Below are positions 18,451 to 29,875 of a DNA stretch of 64,000 bases, piece by piece. The first letter of the stretch is position 1; each line of letters opens with the position of its first letter. The notes beneath the pieces are model-generated. The model was not told where the DNA came from. It saw nothing but the letters and a program-made list of their open reading frames with translations, and did no database searches. A program made the position numbers and the translations under genes. The stretch is from Phocaeicola paurosaccharolyticus JCM 15092 (GTDB taxonomy: Bacteria > Bacteroidota > Bacteroidia > Bacteroidales > Bacteroidaceae): the NCBI RefSeq assembly GCF_000613805.1, contig NZ_BAJR01000010.1, positions 26,937 through 90,936 of the forward strand, written 5' to 3'.

Positions 18451-18897
18451 TTATTTTTTATTCAGAGTCAATAACAGTTTGGAACGGTCGAAGACTGAAT
18501 TCTCAAATTCGGTATCGAATTCAATGGCATCATGAGGGCAAACGTTGACACAGATTTGGCAAAACATGCATGAACCTAAGTCGTACTCATATTTAACAAG
18601 TACTTTCTTTTTCTTGCCTGTTTCCTCATCAGTGATAGTCTCGCTTGTAATTGATATCGTGTCATTAGGGCAGTTCATCTGACATAATCCGCAGGCAACA
18701 CACTTATTGTTGCCATTCTCATCTGATGGCATTACCAACATTCCGCGGAAGCGTGGAGATATTTCAAGTGTAGCTCTGTTCTCAGGATACTGTTCAGTTA
18801 CTTTCTTAGTGAAGAACTCCTTAATGGTAGTCTTCATACCTATGAGTAAAGTACTTACTCCGTGTATAATACCTTTAATATATGATTGTTCTTCCAT
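18451..18897 (-). CDS. nuoI: NADH-quinone oxidoreductase subunit I (2x 4Fe-4S)
   Basis: 148 residues. Two ferredoxin-type clusters are clear: C66-VAC-GLC-QMNCP and CMFCQICVNVCP. They hold clusters N6a and N6b, which pass electrons to N2 in NuoB. In this operon, which lacks nuoEFG, NuoI is the most distal iron-sulfur protein encoded and is therefore the likely docking point for whatever electron donor replaces NADH dehydrogenase subunits. An N-terminal amphipathic helix anchors it to the membrane. Confidence 0.97.
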   Translation of the reverse strand: MEEQSYIKGIIHGVSTLLIGMKTTIKEFFTKKVTEQYPENRATLEISPRFRGMLVMPSDENGNNKCVACGLCQMNCPNDTISITSETITDEETGKKKKVLVKYEYDLGSCMFCQICVNVCPHDAIEFDTEFENSVFDRSKLLLTLNKK

Positions 18898-18899
18898 AA

Positions 18900-19976
18900 T
18901 TAAAAATGCAAATTAAATACTACAATAATTACCATGAGCAGTAGGTTAAATAGACCTATAGGCACAAGGTATTTCCATTCCAAAGTAAGAATCTGGTCTA
19001 TACGAAGACGTGGGAATGTCCACTTTATCCACATAAGTAAGAACACTACAAAGAATGCTTTTCCAAAGAACCAAACAAATCCTGGTATATAGTCCATGAC
19101 TGCATTGAAACCATCAAGGCCAGCGATATGAAGTGGCATCCATCCACCAAAGAATATGGTAGCGGCTATTCCGGAAATGATAAAGAGGTTTACAAACTCG
19201 GCAACATAGAAGAAACCGAAATGCATACCTGAGTACTCTGTGTGATAACCTGCTGTAAGCTCACTCTCTGCTTCTGGTAAGTCGAAAGGTCCTCTGTTTA
19301 CCTCTGCATTTCCTGCTATAAGATAGATTACAAATGCTATAAGTGCCGGAATATGTCCTTTGAAAATAAACCATCCGTCAGCCTGTTGCTCTACTATCTC
19401 AGATAGCTGCATAGTATCTGTCAGTACTACCATGGTAAGTAGACTCAGACCTACAGACAATTCATAACTGATCATCTGTGCACCACTTCGCATTGCGCCG
19501 ATAAGTGAGTACTTGTTGTTGGAACTCCAACCTGCAAGTAGTATACCTACAACACCTATACTTGATGCAGCCATAAGGAAGAATATACCTACGTTGAAAT
19601 CAAGTACCTCCAAGCCTTTGCTTATAGGCAGACAGCTGAAAGCCAGAATAGATGATATGATAACTATGTATGGTGCAAGGTTATATAGGAACTTATCTGC
19701 ATGACGAATCTCGATAATCTCTTTTATAAGCATCTTTAATACGTCTGCAAAAACCTGTATAGTACCGTAAGGACCTACTCTGGTAGGACCAAGACGGCAT
19801 TGAAATGCTGCACACACTTTTCTCTCCATATAGATCATTATAATGGCTATAATGGCATATGCAAGCAATATTATTACTCCAATCAGTACACATTCAAGGA
19901 AAATTGCAAGCTGCTCAGGCATATATGTGCAAAGTAGTGAATGTATCCACTGGGTTATTATGCTAAAATCAAACAT
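18900..19976 (-). CDS. nuoH: NADH-quinone oxidoreductase subunit H
   Basis: 358 residues, eight or more membrane segments. [23 protein letters not shown] and [23 protein letters not shown] (given in outline) are the family signatures; the acidic loop forms the entrance of the quinone chamber. It connects NuoB/D to the membrane arm. It is 40 bp after nuoCD and 2 bp before nuoI. Confidence 0.97.
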   Translation of the reverse strand: MFDFSIITQWIHSLLCTYMPEQLAIFLECVLIGVIILLAYAIIAIIMIYMERKVCAAFQCRLGPTRVGPYGTIQVFADVLKMLIKEIIEIRHADKFLYNLAPYIVIISSILAFSCLPISKGLEVLDFNVGIFFLMAASSIGVVGILLAGWSSNNKYSLIGAMRSGAQMISYELSVGLSLLTMVVLTDTMQLSEIVEQQADGWFIFKGHIPALIAFVIYLIAGNAEVNRGPFDLPEAESELTAGYHTEYSGMHFGFFYVAEFVNLFIISGIAATIFFGGWMPLHIAGLDGFNAVMDYIPGFVWFFGKAFFVVFLLMWIKWTFPRLRIDQILTLEWKYLVPIGLFNLLLMVIIVVFNLHF

Positions 19977-20016
19977 GATTGAATATCTTGTTATATCTTA
20001 ATATTATTTGAAAAAA

Positions 20017-21576
20017 CTATCGGTCAATATCAGGCACAACATAATCCACTGTTCCACCAATTGCGATTAAATCGGCAATCTTAGCTCCACGACTCATTGT
20101 TTCCATTGCTGATACTAGAGGTAAACCTGTAGAACGGAACTTAAGTCTGTATGGATATTTCTCACCGTGACTCTCAAGGAATACACCGAACTCACCACGG
20201 CTACCCTCAACCGCAGAGTAGTATATACCTTCCGGAACCTTGATGATAGGTTTCATTTTCTGTTGATATTCTCCTGCAGGAATATTATCGATGAGTTGTT
20301 CAATAATTCTCATACTCTCTACAATTTCATCAATTCTTACCAAATATCTTGCATATGAATCTCCTTCAGTTCTAACTATCTGTTTGAAGTCAACTTTATC
20401 GTACATAGCATATGGATGACGTTTTCTAACATCACAAGCCCATCCACTTGCTCTACCTGTACCTCCGGTAGCTCCGAAAGAGATAGCATCTTCTTTGCTC
20501 AATAGACCTACACCCTTCATACGCTGTTGGGCAATGATATTTCCAGTAAAGACATCGTTGTACTCCTTAAGCATAGGACGCAGATAAGTAAGGAAACTCT
20601 TAACTTTCTCAACGAAGTCAGGTGCGATATCAGCTTGAACTCCACCAATAGTGTTGTAGTTCTGTATGAGTCGTCCTCCTGTAGTATATTCGAATATATC
20701 GAGTATCTTCTCTCTGTCGCGGAATCCATATAAGAAGGCTGTCAATGCTCCAAGGTCCATACATAGACATGAGAAGAATAGTAGATGTGAGTCAATTCTC
20801 TGCAACTCATCCATAATAGTACGGATATATTGTACTCTCTCACTAACCTCTACTCCCATAGCCTTTTCTACACACATACAAAGAGCATGTCTGTTTTGGT
20901 GTGCTCCAAGATAGTCTAATCTATCAGTAAGAGCTAAGGTTTGTTGGTAAGTAAGACTTTCGCACATTTTCTCTATACCTCTGTGTATATATCCGCAGTG
21001 AACATCAAGTTTCTTGATAATTTCACCCTCTAAAGCGACGCGGAATCTTAATACACCATGAGTAGCAGGGTGCTGAGGTCCAATGTTAATGATATATTCA
21101 TCTTCATCGAATATAGCCTGTCTCTTCTCAATGACACTACCATCAGGCTGCTCTTCCATGTATTTAGTTGAGTCAACTGTCTCCTCGTTTGTCATTCGTA
21201 GTGGATTGAGGCTATCGTCATAATCTTTTTTCAAAGGATATCCGACCCAATCATCACGAAGATATAGGCGACGCATATCAGGATGACCGATAAATACGAT
21301 TCCTAAGAAATCGTATACTTCTCTTTCGTTGAAATCAGCACCTTTCCATATATCAGATACAGTTGGTATCTCAGGTTTCTCTCTGTTAGGAGCGACACAC
21401 TTAATAGTAATAGTCTCTTGAGTCTCACTATTTTCAAGGTGATAGACTACGCCAAGTCCATTCTCTTGCCAGTCAACTCCGGTAAGACTTCTAAGGAAGT
21501 CCATGTGCTTTTCTTCCTTAAGACGAAGCATTTCGTCGTGTAAAGCAGCAGCTTCTATCTCATTAATCTTGTCCAT
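20017..21576 (-). CDS. nuoCD: NADH-quinone oxidoreductase fused subunits C and D
   Basis: 519 residues. Residues about 15-130 are NuoC (30-kDa subunit; signature [24 protein letters not shown] in outline), residues about 140-519 are NuoD (49-kDa; [31 protein letters not shown]-terminal [10 protein letters not shown] with the conserved DxDR end). The fused protein lines the quinone site and descends from the nickel-iron hydrogenase large subunit. Fusion is common in Enterobacteria and Bacteroidetes. It overlaps nuoB by 14 bp. Confidence 0.97.
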   Translation of the reverse strand: MDKINEIEAAALHDEMLRLKEEKHMDFLRSLTGVDWQENGLGVVYHLENSETQETITIKCVAPNREKPEIPTVSDIWKGADFNEREVYDFLGIVFIGHPDMRRLYLRDDWVGYPLKKDYDDSLNPLRMTNEETVDSTKYMEEQPDGSVIEKRQAIFDEDEYIINIGPQHPATHGVLRFRVALEGEIIKKLDVHCGYIHRGIEKMCESLTYQQTLALTDRLDYLGAHQNRHALCMCVEKAMGVEVSERVQYIRTIMDELQRIDSHLLFFSCLCMDLGALTAFLYGFRDREKILDIFEYTTGGRLIQNYNTIGGVQADIAPDFVEKVKSFLTYLRPMLKEYNDVFTGNIIAQQRMKGVGLLSKEDAISFGATGGTGRASGWACDVRKRHPYAMYDKVDFKQIVRTEGDSYARYLVRIDEIVESMRIIEQLIDNIPAGEYQQKMKPIIKVPEGIYYSAVEGSRGEFGVFLESHGEKYPYRLKFRSTGLPLVSAMETMSRGAKIADLIAIGGTVDYVVPDIDR

Positions 21577-22168
21577 CGTTTACTTTGTTTTTTGGTTTTT
21601 CCTCTTTTTTATTAACACCTCCAAAAAATTTCTCTACTTTCACCTTTCTCTGCAATTGTATCATTCCATATAGCAATGCTTCAGGTCTTGGAGGGCATCC
21701 TGGTATGTATACATCTACTGGCAATATTTTGTCTACTCCGTTGAGTACATGATATGATTTCTTGAAAGGCCCTCCTGAAATGGCACAACCTCCAACAGCT
21801 ACTACATATTTAGGATCAGCCATCTGATCATATAGTCTCTTTAGTACCGGTGCCATTTTATCAGTTATAGTTCCTGCAACCATAATCAAGTCGGCCTGTC
21901 GTGGACTAGCTCTTGTTACTTCAAATCCGAAACGTGCAAAGTCATACCTTGCAGCACCGATTGCCATGAACTCAATACCGCAACAGCTTGTTGCGAATGT
22001 AAGTGACCAGAGAGAATTACTTCTTCCCCAGTTAATGACATCATCGAGTACTCCGACAATAACATTTGAGCCATTCTCGTTGAGCTCTTTGACCATGTTC
22101 TCCAGAGATTCATTGTCTTTGAATTCTTCATACTGGATAGATTTTATTTTTGGTTTCTTTATTTCCAT
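21563..22168 (-). CDS. nuoB: NADH-quinone oxidoreductase subunit B
   Basis: 201 residues. The four ligands of terminal cluster N2 are visible: C62-C63 (ATSCCGIEF), C128 (AVGGCAISG) and C158 (IPGCPPRPE). It reduces quinone together with NuoD. A charged Lys-rich C-terminal tail of about 30 residues follows the domain. It overlaps nuoA by 10 bp and nuoCD by 14 bp, indicating translational coupling. Confidence 0.97.
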   Translation of the reverse strand: MEIKKPKIKSIQYEEFKDNESLENMVKELNENGSNVIVGVLDDVINWGRSNSLWSLTFATSCCGIEFMAIGAARYDFARFGFEVTRASPRQADLIMVAGTITDKMAPVLKRLYDQMADPKYVVAVGGCAISGGPFKKSYHVLNGVDKILPVDVYIPGCPPRPEALLYGMIQLQRKVKVEKFFGGVNKKEEKPKNKVNDGQD

Positions 22169-22509
22169 TCAAGTGCTCCTTTCTTCCATGCATAAGCAAG
22201 TCCTAATACTAATACTAGTAAGAAGAACAGAATGCTTATAAGTCCATACACTCCCAATTCCTGTACCACTACAGCCCAAGGGAAAAGAAAAACAGTCTCC
22301 ACATCAAACATAAGGAATAGGATTGCAAAGAGGTAATATCCCACTTTGAACTGCATCCATGATTGACCTCTTGTAGGCATACCACATTCATATGCTTCAC
22401 CTTTTTGGGCATTATATGAACGCGGAGATATGGCTCGTGCAATTCCAAGTGCTACTGCAACCATTGCTATTGCCGTAAGTATTACGACAATTAATAATGT
22501 AAAATACAT
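22159..22509 (-). CDS. nuoA: NADH-quinone oxidoreductase subunit A
   Basis: 116 residues, three membrane helices; [10 protein letters not shown] is the family loop with the conserved Cys near the quinone site, and [16 protein letters not shown] the conserved TM2 with acidic residues. First gene of the operon; no clear TAnnTTTG box was found in the 150 bp upstream. Confidence 0.95.
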   Translation of the reverse strand: MYFTLLIVVILTAIAMVAVALGIARAISPRSYNAQKGEAYECGMPTRGQSWMQFKVGYYLFAILFLMFDVETVFLFPWAVVVQELGVYGLISILFFLLVLVLGLAYAWKKGALEWK

Positions 22510-22659
22510 GCGTAATAGATTTTATATTGATTATTATTATTTATCTACAATGATTATCGAATAGTTTATTTGGTTTGTTATATCAGCATATATGTGCTTG
22601 TGTAACAGGTTGTAATATCCGAAAAAATTGAAAAGTTTTGACATGATAAGGCTGATCGT

Positions 22660-23031
22660 TTAAATTATAATCTTCCGGAGCTTGAATATATAGTGGGAGT
22701 CTTTAAACAAAAATAGATTGCTTACAATTTGGGCTGTAAGCAATCTGTTATCTGTATGTATGTTTCCGAAATTTTCACTGGTAATATTTGAGAAAAGGCT
22801 TTTAGACTTGCAGGCCTTGATAATCGTATTGCTTCCAACGGCTTGTAAAACTTCAAAGAAATGATTAGCTAAAAGGAAGTCTATTGTTTTTTCTCGTGGC
22901 GTATTCTTCTGGCTATAGTTCGTCTCGTGGACATCAACTGCTGTATAAGATGTTGACATCTCACTCTTGCTTATCGTCAAAATAAGCACAAATAGTGACA
23001 CATAGACAAAAAATTTTAGAAGTTTTTCCAT
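22660..23031 (-). CDS. Small exported protein of unknown function
   Basis: 123 residues, not recognised. The N-terminus (MEKLLKFFVYVSLFVLILTI) is a signal peptide or membrane anchor. The rest is mostly polar and ends with LFKDSHYIFKLRKIII, a basic-hydrophobic tail. Five-residue Lys/Cys-rich stretch KACKSK in the middle. It sits alone between trkA and nuoA on the same strand as both. Codon composition looks like that of its neighbours, so I take it as a real gene, but there is no functional clue. Confidence 0.55.
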   Translation of the reverse strand: MEKLLKFFVYVSLFVLILTISKSEMSTSYTAVDVHETNYSQKNTPREKTIDFLLANHFFEVLQAVGSNTIIKACKSKSLFSNITSENFGNIHTDNRLLTAQIVSNLFLFKDSHYIFKLRKIII

Positions 23032-23089
23032 TATAGGTTTAAAATGCGGTGCAAAGATATAAAAATAAGTATTATAAATATCAAAAAAA

Positions 23090-24429
23090 TTAATTAAAGA
23101 ATTTCTCTGCTTTTTTAATCATAAATCCCAAACAGAATACCACTACATGGTCTCCAGGAAGTATTGTGGTATTTCCTGTTACAAGTATACCGTTACCATT
23201 CCTGATAAGTCCTCCAATTGTGATTCCTTTAGGAAGCCCCATATTCTTTATAGAGTCTTTTGTAATCCTTGATCCCTCTTTTACAGTAAATTCAGCTACA
23301 TCGGCGTCAGCAAAGGTGAGACATTTTACATTTGATACATCTGCATCGAGCATCATCTGGTAGATATGGCTTGCCGCAATAAGTTTCTTGTTTATTACTG
23401 TACCGATATCAAGACTCTCTGCCATGCCTATGTAGTCAATATTTTCTACCTCGGCAACAGTTTTACTAACTCCCATACGCTTTGCAGCAAGGCAAGCCAA
23501 TATGTTCGTTTCAGAATTACCTGTAAGAGCAACAAAAGCATCAGTGTTTCTTAGTCCCTCTTCTTCAAGTAACTCAAGGTCTCTACCGTCACCATTAATA
23601 ATCATCACCTTATCATCGACCAACTCCGTAAGTCTGTTGCATCTGTTTATATCGCTCTCGATAATCTTCACCTCCATGTAGTCGGGAACAAACTGAGTTG
23701 TCTTTACAGCTATTCGGCTTCCACCCATAATAATCACCGTCTTAACATCAGCATAGTTCTCTTTGCCAGCAATCTTTCGTATGTATGGAATATATTTCTT
23801 TGTGGTAGTAAAATATACAATGTCATATAGCTTTATGGTATCATCACCTCTCGGTATTATAGTCTCGCTACCTCTTTTTATAGCAACGACATGGAATGGT
23901 ATATTCTTTCCACCAATCTCATGAAGAGGAACATTGAGAATTTCGGCTGTTTCCCTCATCTTTGCTCCAATAAGGACTAATGCACCGCCGCAGAACTCCC
24001 ACCACTGTCGTATCCAGCTCATCTTTACTGCATCTACAATATCTTTTGCAGCAAGCATCTCAGGATAGATAAGTGAGTTCACTCCTAGTTTAGCGAAGAA
24101 TTCCTTATGATCTGGTTGAAGGTATTCATTATTATCTATTCGTGCCACAGTCTTCTTTGCTCCAAGATTTGTAGCAAGCATACAGGCAGTCATATTTCTA
24201 CTTCTTCGGGAGTAACTCCGATGAAAAGGTCAGCTCCGGCTACTCCGGCACTTTCTAACCCTTCTATAGATGTTGGTGAAGCGCATACTGTCATCAAGTC
24301 GAAATTGGAATCAATTCTTCCCAATTTGTCTTCATCTTCATCCATTAGGACAATGTCTTGTTTCTCTCTTGATAGTAGTTTAGCAAGATGCGTTCCAACA
24401 GCTCCTGCACCAGCGATAATTATTTTCAT
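23090..24429 (-). CDS. trkA: Trk potassium uptake regulator TrkA, apparent frameshift
   Basis: Two frames together encode one TrkA: 24429-24190 gives the first Rossmann start (MKIIIAGAGAVGTHLAKLL) up to VTPEEVEI-stop, and 24193-23090 continues with MTACMLATNLGAKKTVARID, a second RCK_N domain (VIIMGGSRIAVKTTQF) and RCK_C. Adding one base to the TT at 24202-24203 (an A in the coding strand) joins them as VTPEESRNMTAC, giving 446 residues, the usual TrkA length. TrkA binds NAD(H) and gates the TrkH potassium channel; no trkH is adjacent here. It follows dxs by 10 bp. If the shift is real, the two pieces overlap at ATGA and could be translated in coupling. Confidence 0.88.
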
Positions 24430-24439
24430 TTCACCATAT

Positions 24440-26338
24440 TTATAGACTCAACAAATCTTCGCAGATACTATCTTCATCAAGTCCGCAAATTTCATGTAGT
24501 TGAGTAATATTACCGTGTTGTACAAAGTTATCAGGTAATCCAATTCTCTTAATAACAGGATTGTATCCGTTATCAGACATGAATTCAAGAATGGCAGATC
24601 CCATTCCTCCTTTCCTTACACCATCTTCTATAGTAAGAATCTTTTTAAAGTTCTTACCTATACAATTCAGCATATCTTCGTCCAGAGGTTTTAAGAAGCG
24701 CAAGTCGTATAAGGCTATACTCTTTCCACTCTGCTGCTCAGCTTTTGCAATAGCTCTTTTGGCAACATTTCCTATAGGCCCTAAAGTTATTACTGCAATA
24801 TCTTTTCCCTCTTTGATAATTCTTCCTTTTCCTATCTCGACTATTTCCAGAGGACATTCCCAATCTACAAGTACACCTCTTCCTCGTGGATATCTTATCA
24901 CGAATGGTCCCATGTTAGGAAATTGGGCAGTGTACATGAGTTTTCTTAACTCGTGTTCATCCATAGGAGATGCTATGGTGATGTTGGGAATAGGGCGCAT
25001 ATAAGCAAGGTCAAATGCTCCATGATGTGTAGGCCCGTCTTCTCCTACCAGTCCTGCTCTGTCAAGGCATAGCACTACATTCAGTTTTTGTATAGCTACA
25101 TCATGTATAACGTTGTCGTAAGCTCTCTGCATGAATGATGAATAGATATTACAGAAAGGTAGTAATCCATCTTTGGCCATACCTCCAGAGAATGTAACAG
25201 CATGTCCCTCTGCTATACCAACGTCGAAAACTCTTTCCGGTATTGCCTTCATCATTATATTCATGGAACAGCCGGAAGGCATTGCAGGAGTAACTCCGAC
25301 AATCTTATCATTCTGTTCTGCCAGCTCAAGGAGTGTATTCCCGAAAACATCTTGGAAAAGAGGTGGAATACCATTTGTGTCCTTTACAATTCTCTCACCG
25401 GTCTCTTTGTCGAATATACCCGGGGCATGCCATATTGTAGCTGCTTCTTCAGCAGGAGCGAAGCCTTTTCCTTTTTTGGTATGTATATGAAGTAGTTTTG
25501 GTCCCTTCATATCTTTAATATCATTAAGGACCTTTGTAAGGTTAATTACGTCATGCCCGTCGATTGGTCCGAAATATCTGATGTTCATACCTTCAAATAT
25601 GTTCTGTTGCTGATAGAGCATAGATTTTAGACTGTTATTGAATCGGATAAGACTTTTCCTTCTCTCTTCATTCAGTATACCCCATTTAAGGAACATATTG
25701 GATAAATTAAACCTTATTTTATTGTAGCATGAAGAGGTCTGAAGATTCAGGAGATATTGTTTCATACCACCGACACTTCTGTCGATGGCCATATTATTGT
25801 CATTAAGAATAATAAGTAGGTTGTTTGGAGAGGATGATACATTGTTAAGACCTTCAAAAGCCAAACCACCACTCATAGAGCCATCTCCAATGATAGCAAC
25901 AACATGACGACCATTCTCATTGTGCATTTTAGCAGCTACCGCCATACCTAGAGCTGCAGATATAGAGTTTGATGCATGTCCGCAAGTGAAAGTATCATAT
26001 TCACTTTCGGATGGTGAAGGGAATGGAGTAAGACCGTTAAGTTTTCTGTTTGTGCAGAAATTATCTCTTCTACCAGTCAAGATCTTATGTCCATATGCCT
26101 GGTGTCCAACATCCCAAACAAGTCTGTCGATTGGAGTGTTGAAAACATAATGAAGAGCAACAGTAAGTTCAACAACACCTAAGCTCGAACCAAAGTGGCC
26201 GGGATTGCATGAAAGTTCATCTATGATCTTATCTCGTAGCTCTTTACAAACCAGAGGAAGTTCAGATGTTTTTAGCTTTCTCAAATCTTTAGGGTTGTTG
26301 ATGCTGTTCAACAAACTATATGAAGTGTTTTCTTTCAT
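24440..26338 (-). CDS. dxs: 1-deoxy-D-xylulose-5-phosphate synthase
   Basis: 632 residues; thiamine-diphosphate enzyme of the MEP isoprenoid pathway that condenses pyruvate with glyceraldehyde 3-phosphate. Visible motifs: [34 protein letters not shown], the ThDP/Mg motif [16 protein letters not shown], and the C-terminal transketolase domain with [13 protein letters not shown]. Normal length. The dxs-trkA pair in this order is common in Bacteroidales. Confidence 0.97.
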   Translation of the reverse strand: MKENTSYSLLNSINNPKDLRKLKTSELPLVCKELRDKIIDELSCNPGHFGSSLGVVELTVALHYVFNTPIDRLVWDVGHQAYGHKILTGRRDNFCTNRKLNGLTPFPSPSESEYDTFTCGHASNSISAALGMAVAAKMHNENGRHVVAIIGDGSMSGGLAFEGLNNVSSSPNNLLIILNDNNMAIDRSVGGMKQYLLNLQTSSCYNKIRFNLSNMFLKWGILNEERRKSLIRFNNSLKSMLYQQQNIFEGMNIRYFGPIDGHDVINLTKVLNDIKDMKGPKLLHIHTKKGKGFAPAEEAATIWHAPGIFDKETGERIVKDTNGIPPLFQDVFGNTLLELAEQNDKIVGVTPAMPSGCSMNIMMKAIPERVFDVGIAEGHAVTFSGGMAKDGLLPFCNIYSSFMQRAYDNVIHDVAIQKLNVVLCLDRAGLVGEDGPTHHGAFDLAYMRPIPNITIASPMDEHELRKLMYTAQFPNMGPFVIRYPRGRGVLVDWECPLEIVEIGKGRIIKEGKDIAVITLGPIGNVAKRAIAKAEQQSGKSIALYDLRFLKPLDEDMLNCIGKNFKKILTIEDGVRKGGMGSAILEFMSDNGYNPVIKRIGLPDNFVQHGNITQLHEICGLDEDSICEDLLSL

Positions 26339-26361
26339 CCTTTTACTAAATAAATATCGTG

Positions 26362-26369
26362 CAAAAATA
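26362..26369 (-). promoter_or_regulatory. Candidate -7 box (TATTTTTG) of dxs
   Basis: Minus-strand match to TAnnTTTG, 24 bp before the dxs ATG. Confidence 0.5.
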
Positions 26370-26391
26370 GTAATATTAATATGTAATAGAT

Positions 26392-26399
26392 TACTTTTG
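26392..26399 (+). promoter_or_regulatory. Candidate -7 box (TACTTTTG) of the GSCFA gene
   Basis: Plus-strand match to TAnnTTTG, 30 bp before the ATG at 26429; divergent from the dxs promoter. Confidence 0.45.
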
Positions 26400-26428
26400 T
26401 TTTAAAATTTATACCTTATAGAGTGGAT

Positions 26429-27352
26429 ATGGAGCTTATCACAAGGGTAGAGATGCCTAGAACTAAAGAAATTAATCATTTTGACAGAATTATGGTCTTA
26501 GGATCATGCTTCGCTCAGAACATGGGAGAAATTCTTTCCTCTAAAAAGTTTAGATGTGATATTAATCCTTTTGGCATTCTTTACAATCCACTCTCCATAC
26601 TCCAGGCGTTAGAAGAAATATACCAAAATAAGACCTATACAGCTGATGATCTGCAGTATGATGGAAGACAGTGGCATAGTTGGATGCATCATAGCTCATT
26701 CTCTTCAGCTAATGTTAATGAGTGCTGCGAGAATATAAACAGTAGGATTGCACAGTCTCATGAAAATCTTAATAACCTCGATTTTATAATAATTACCTGG
26801 GGCACTGCCTATGCATACTATCTGTCCGATTATAAAGAGCCGTTTGTTGTGGGAAACTGCCACAAGCAGAAAGATTCTCTCTTCAACAGAGTAAGACTTG
26901 ATGGTGATGAAATTGTTGACGGGTATGTAGCCATGATTGACAGATTAAGAGAAAAGAATCCAGATCTTAAAATTATTTTGACAATAAGCCCTATACGCCA
27001 TATAAAAGATGGATTGCATGGTAATCAGATAAGCAAGTCTGTTTTGCTGCTTGCTGCAGAAAAACTTTGTGAGATGAGGGATAATATATTCTATTTTCCA
27101 TCTTATGAGATAATGATGGATGAACTGAGAGATTATAGATTCTATGCCGATGATATGGTGCATCCGTCATCTCTTGCTGTTGAATATATATGGATGAAAT
27201 TTTCGGAGACATTCTTCTCTGAATTGACAAAAAAAATAGTTGAGGAGTGGAGTGGTATTGAAAAGGCTTTAAACCATCGTCCTTTCGACCCTGCATCACC
27301 TTCTTATCATAAATTTTTTAACGCAAATAGTGTTAAATATAAACCGAATTAA
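26429..27352 (+). CDS. GSCFA domain protein
   Basis: 307 residues from the ATG at 26429; a GTG two codons earlier is an alternative. The family name motif is present as LGSCFAQNMG, followed by NPFGILYNP, and the C-terminus has YADDMVHPSSLAVEYIW. GSCFA proteins resemble SGNH/GDSL hydrolases (Ser in GSC block, Asp-x-x-His in DDMVHPS). Function is not established; it could be an esterase acting on a surface glycan or peptidoglycan intermediate. It directly precedes murF-alr, with 42 bp between. Confidence 0.9.
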   Translation: MELITRVEMPRTKEINHFDRIMVLGSCFAQNMGEILSSKKFRCDINPFGILYNPLSILQALEEIYQNKTYTADDLQYDGRQWHSWMHHSSFSSANVNECCENINSRIAQSHENLNNLDFIIITWGTAYAYYLSDYKEPFVVGNCHKQKDSLFNRVRLDGDEIVDGYVAMIDRLREKNPDLKIILTISPIRHIKDGLHGNQISKSVLLLAAEKLCEMRDNIFYFPSYEIMMDELRDYRFYADDMVHPSSLAVEYIWMKFSETFFSELTKKIVEEWSGIEKALNHRPFDPASPSYHKFFNANSVKYKPN

Positions 27353-27394
27353 AGAAAAGTACCCTTATTTTGAAATAAATAAAGAAATAGAACA

Positions 27395-29860
27395 ATGTCA
27401 AGCTCAATTGAAAACATTAACAAACTAATAAAATCTAAACTGATTGGTGGTTATGAAAGTAATATTGATTGGATTCTTACAGACAGCCGTTCAGTGTGTT
27501 TCCCGGAAGAAACTCTCTTTTTTGCATTAAAGACAAAAAGGAATGATGGTCACAAATATATTGATGAATTATTTGAAAAAGGGGTACGCAACTTTGTTGT
27601 AAGTACTCTTCCAGAAAAAAAAGATAACTATCCAAACTGCAATTTTCTATTAGTAAACGATACATTGAAGGCTCTTCAGCTATTGGCGGAGAAGCATCGT
27701 GAGAATTTCCAGATTCCAGTGATAGGTATCACAGGAAGTAACGGAAAGACAATAGTCAAAGAGTGGCTTTATCAGTTGCTCAATGAGAATTATGTTATTA
27801 CACGTTCACCAAGAAGTTACAACTCACAGATTGGTGTTCCTCTATCGGTATGGATGATGAATGAGAATACTGAGTTGGGCATATTCGAAGCCGGAATCTC
27901 TGAAATGGGTGAGATGGAGGAACTCCGTAATATTATTCGTCCAACTATAGGTATACTTACCAATATCGGAGGTGCTCATCAAGAGAACTTCTTTTCAATG
28001 CAGGAGAAGTGTATGGAGAAACTGTCACTATTTAAAGATTGTGATGTGATAGTTTATAATGGAGATAATGAACTTATCAGCAGCTCAGTACTGAAATCAC
28101 TCTTCACATCAAGAGAGATTGCATGGAGTACAAAGGATAATGAACGTCCTCTATTCATAGAATCAATAGATAAGGGTGATAATTCTACAACAATAACATA
28201 CCGCTATATCGGTATGCCGGGAAAATATACCATCCCATTTATCGATGATGCATCTATTGAGAATTCAATCCATTGTGTTTCTATAGCTCTATATTTCATG
28301 ATACCACAGGATGTGATAGCTGCAAGAATGGAAAAGCTGGAGCATATAGCAATGCGTCTTGAGGTTAAAGAGGGAAAGAGTGGTTGTGTTCTTATCAATG
28401 ATAGTTACAATTCAGATCTTGCTTCACTTGACATAGCACTTGACTTCATGTCTAGACGTTCGGATGACAAGGGTAAGAAGCGTACACTTATACTATCGGA
28501 TATGTTTCAGACGGGACAGAGTAGTAAGCTGCTTTATCGTCAAGTAGCAGAACTTGTTCATAGTCGTGGAATAGATAAGATTATTGGTGTTGGAGATGAT
28601 ATTCAGGCTGCCTCATCACGCTTTGATGTAGAGAAATACTTCTTTCAGAATACACAGCAACTAATAGAGTCGGAAATGCTTCAATCCTTGAAGAATGAGG
28701 TCGTACTGATAAAAGGTTCACGAAACTTCCATTTCGAAGAGATTTCTGACTTGCTGGAACTTAAAGTTCATGAGACAATACTTGAGATAAATCTAAATGC
28801 AATAGTAGATAATCTTAACTACTATAGAAATAAGCTTAAACCAGAGACAAAATTGGTATGTATGGTAAAGGCATTTGCTTATGGTGCCGGCTCTTTTGAA
28901 ATTTCTAAGACTCTACAGGACCATCGTGTGGACTATCTTGCTGTTGCAGTGGCTGATGAAGGATCTGAGTTAAGAAAAGCAGGAATTACATCGTCTATAA
29001 TGATTATGAATCCTGAGCTGAGCGCTTTTAAGACAATGTTTGATTATAGACTAGAACCTGAGGTATATAGTTTCAATCTTCTTGAAGAACTGATAAAAGC
29101 TGCAGAAAAAGAGGGAGTCACAAACTTCCCTATACATATAAAACTAGATACTGGAATGCATAGACTTGGCTTTATACCTGAGGAGATTCCTGAGTTGATA
29201 AGACGCCTTAAGTCTCAGAATGCGGTAATACCTCGTTCGGTATTCTCACACCTTGTTGGTAGTGATTCAGATCAATTTGACTCATTTACAAAACGTCAGA
29301 TTGAGACTTTTGAGAAGGCATCTACTGAACTACAGGATGCTTTCTCACACAAGATAATAAGACATATCTGTAACACTGCAGGTATTGAGAGATTTCCAGG
29401 TGCTCAGTTTGATATGTGCCGCTTAGGTTTGGGACTATATGGAGTTGACCCTTATACAAACAAAATTTTGCATAATGTATCAACTCTGAAGACGACCATA
29501 CTACAGATTCATGATGTACCTAAAGAGGAGACTGTAGGGTATAGCCGAAAGGGAAAACTTAATCGTGACTCAAGGATAGCAGCTATACCTATAGGATATG
29601 CTGACGGAGTTGACCGTCATCTTGGTAATGGCAATGCATATTGCCTGGTTAATGGACAGAAGGCATATTATGTTGGTAACATATGTATGGATGTATGTAT
29701 GATTGATGTAACCGATATTGATTGTAAAGAGGGGGATAAAGTTGAGATATTCGGTGATAATCTTCCTGTAACACTTCTTGCGGAAAAGTTAGGCACAATA
29801 CCTTACGAGATACTTACAAGTGTATCGAACAGAGTAAAGAGAGTATACTATCACGATTAA
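27395..29860 (+). CDS. Bifunctional MurF ligase / alanine racemase
   Basis: 821 residues. The N-terminal half is a MurF-type Mur ligase (ATP loop GITGSNGKT at 111-119, then SYNSQIGVPLSVW); the C-terminal half, from about 460, is a PLP alanine racemase with Lys492 in VCMVKAFAYGAG and the Tyr segment VGYSRKGKLN with GYADGVDR. It would make D-alanine and add D-Ala-D-Ala to UDP-MurNAc-tripeptide in the cytoplasm. The fusion is known in Bacteroidetes. In the ligase half the dipeptide-binding region is less conserved than in stand-alone MurF, so another, separate murF may exist elsewhere. Confidence 0.94.
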   Translation: MSSSIENINKLIKSKLIGGYESNIDWILTDSRSVCFPEETLFFALKTKRNDGHKYIDELFEKGVRNFVVSTLPEKKDNYPNCNFLLVNDTLKALQLLAEKHRENFQIPVIGITGSNGKTIVKEWLYQLLNENYVITRSPRSYNSQIGVPLSVWMMNENTELGIFEAGISEMGEMEELRNIIRPTIGILTNIGGAHQENFFSMQEKCMEKLSLFKDCDVIVYNGDNELISSSVLKSLFTSREIAWSTKDNERPLFIESIDKGDNSTTITYRYIGMPGKYTIPFIDDASIENSIHCVSIALYFMIPQDVIAARMEKLEHIAMRLEVKEGKSGCVLINDSYNSDLASLDIALDFMSRRSDDKGKKRTLILSDMFQTGQSSKLLYRQVAELVHSRGIDKIIGVGDDIQAASSRFDVEKYFFQNTQQLIESEMLQSLKNEVVLIKGSRNFHFEEISDLLELKVHETILEINLNAIVDNLNYYRNKLKPETKLVCMVKAFAYGAGSFEISKTLQDHRVDYLAVAVADEGSELRKAGITSSIMIMNPELSAFKTMFDYRLEPEVYSFNLLEELIKAAEKEGVTNFPIHIKLDTGMHRLGFIPEEIPELIRRLKSQNAVIPRSVFSHLVGSDSDQFDSFTKRQIETFEKASTELQDAFSHKIIRHICNTAGIERFPGAQFDMCRLGLGLYGVDPYTNKILHNVSTLKTTILQIHDVPKEETVGYSRKGKLNRDSRIAAIPIGYADGVDRHLGNGNAYCLVNGQKAYYVGNICMDVCMIDVTDIDCKEGDKVEIFGDNLPVTLLAEKLGTIPYEILTSVSNRVKRVYYHD

Positions 29861-29875
29861 CAATAATAATTTAAT

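Noticed and set aside
27395..29860. MurF-Alr as a novel fusion
   Set aside because: The fusion is already known from Bacteroidetes, so it is listed as a feature only.
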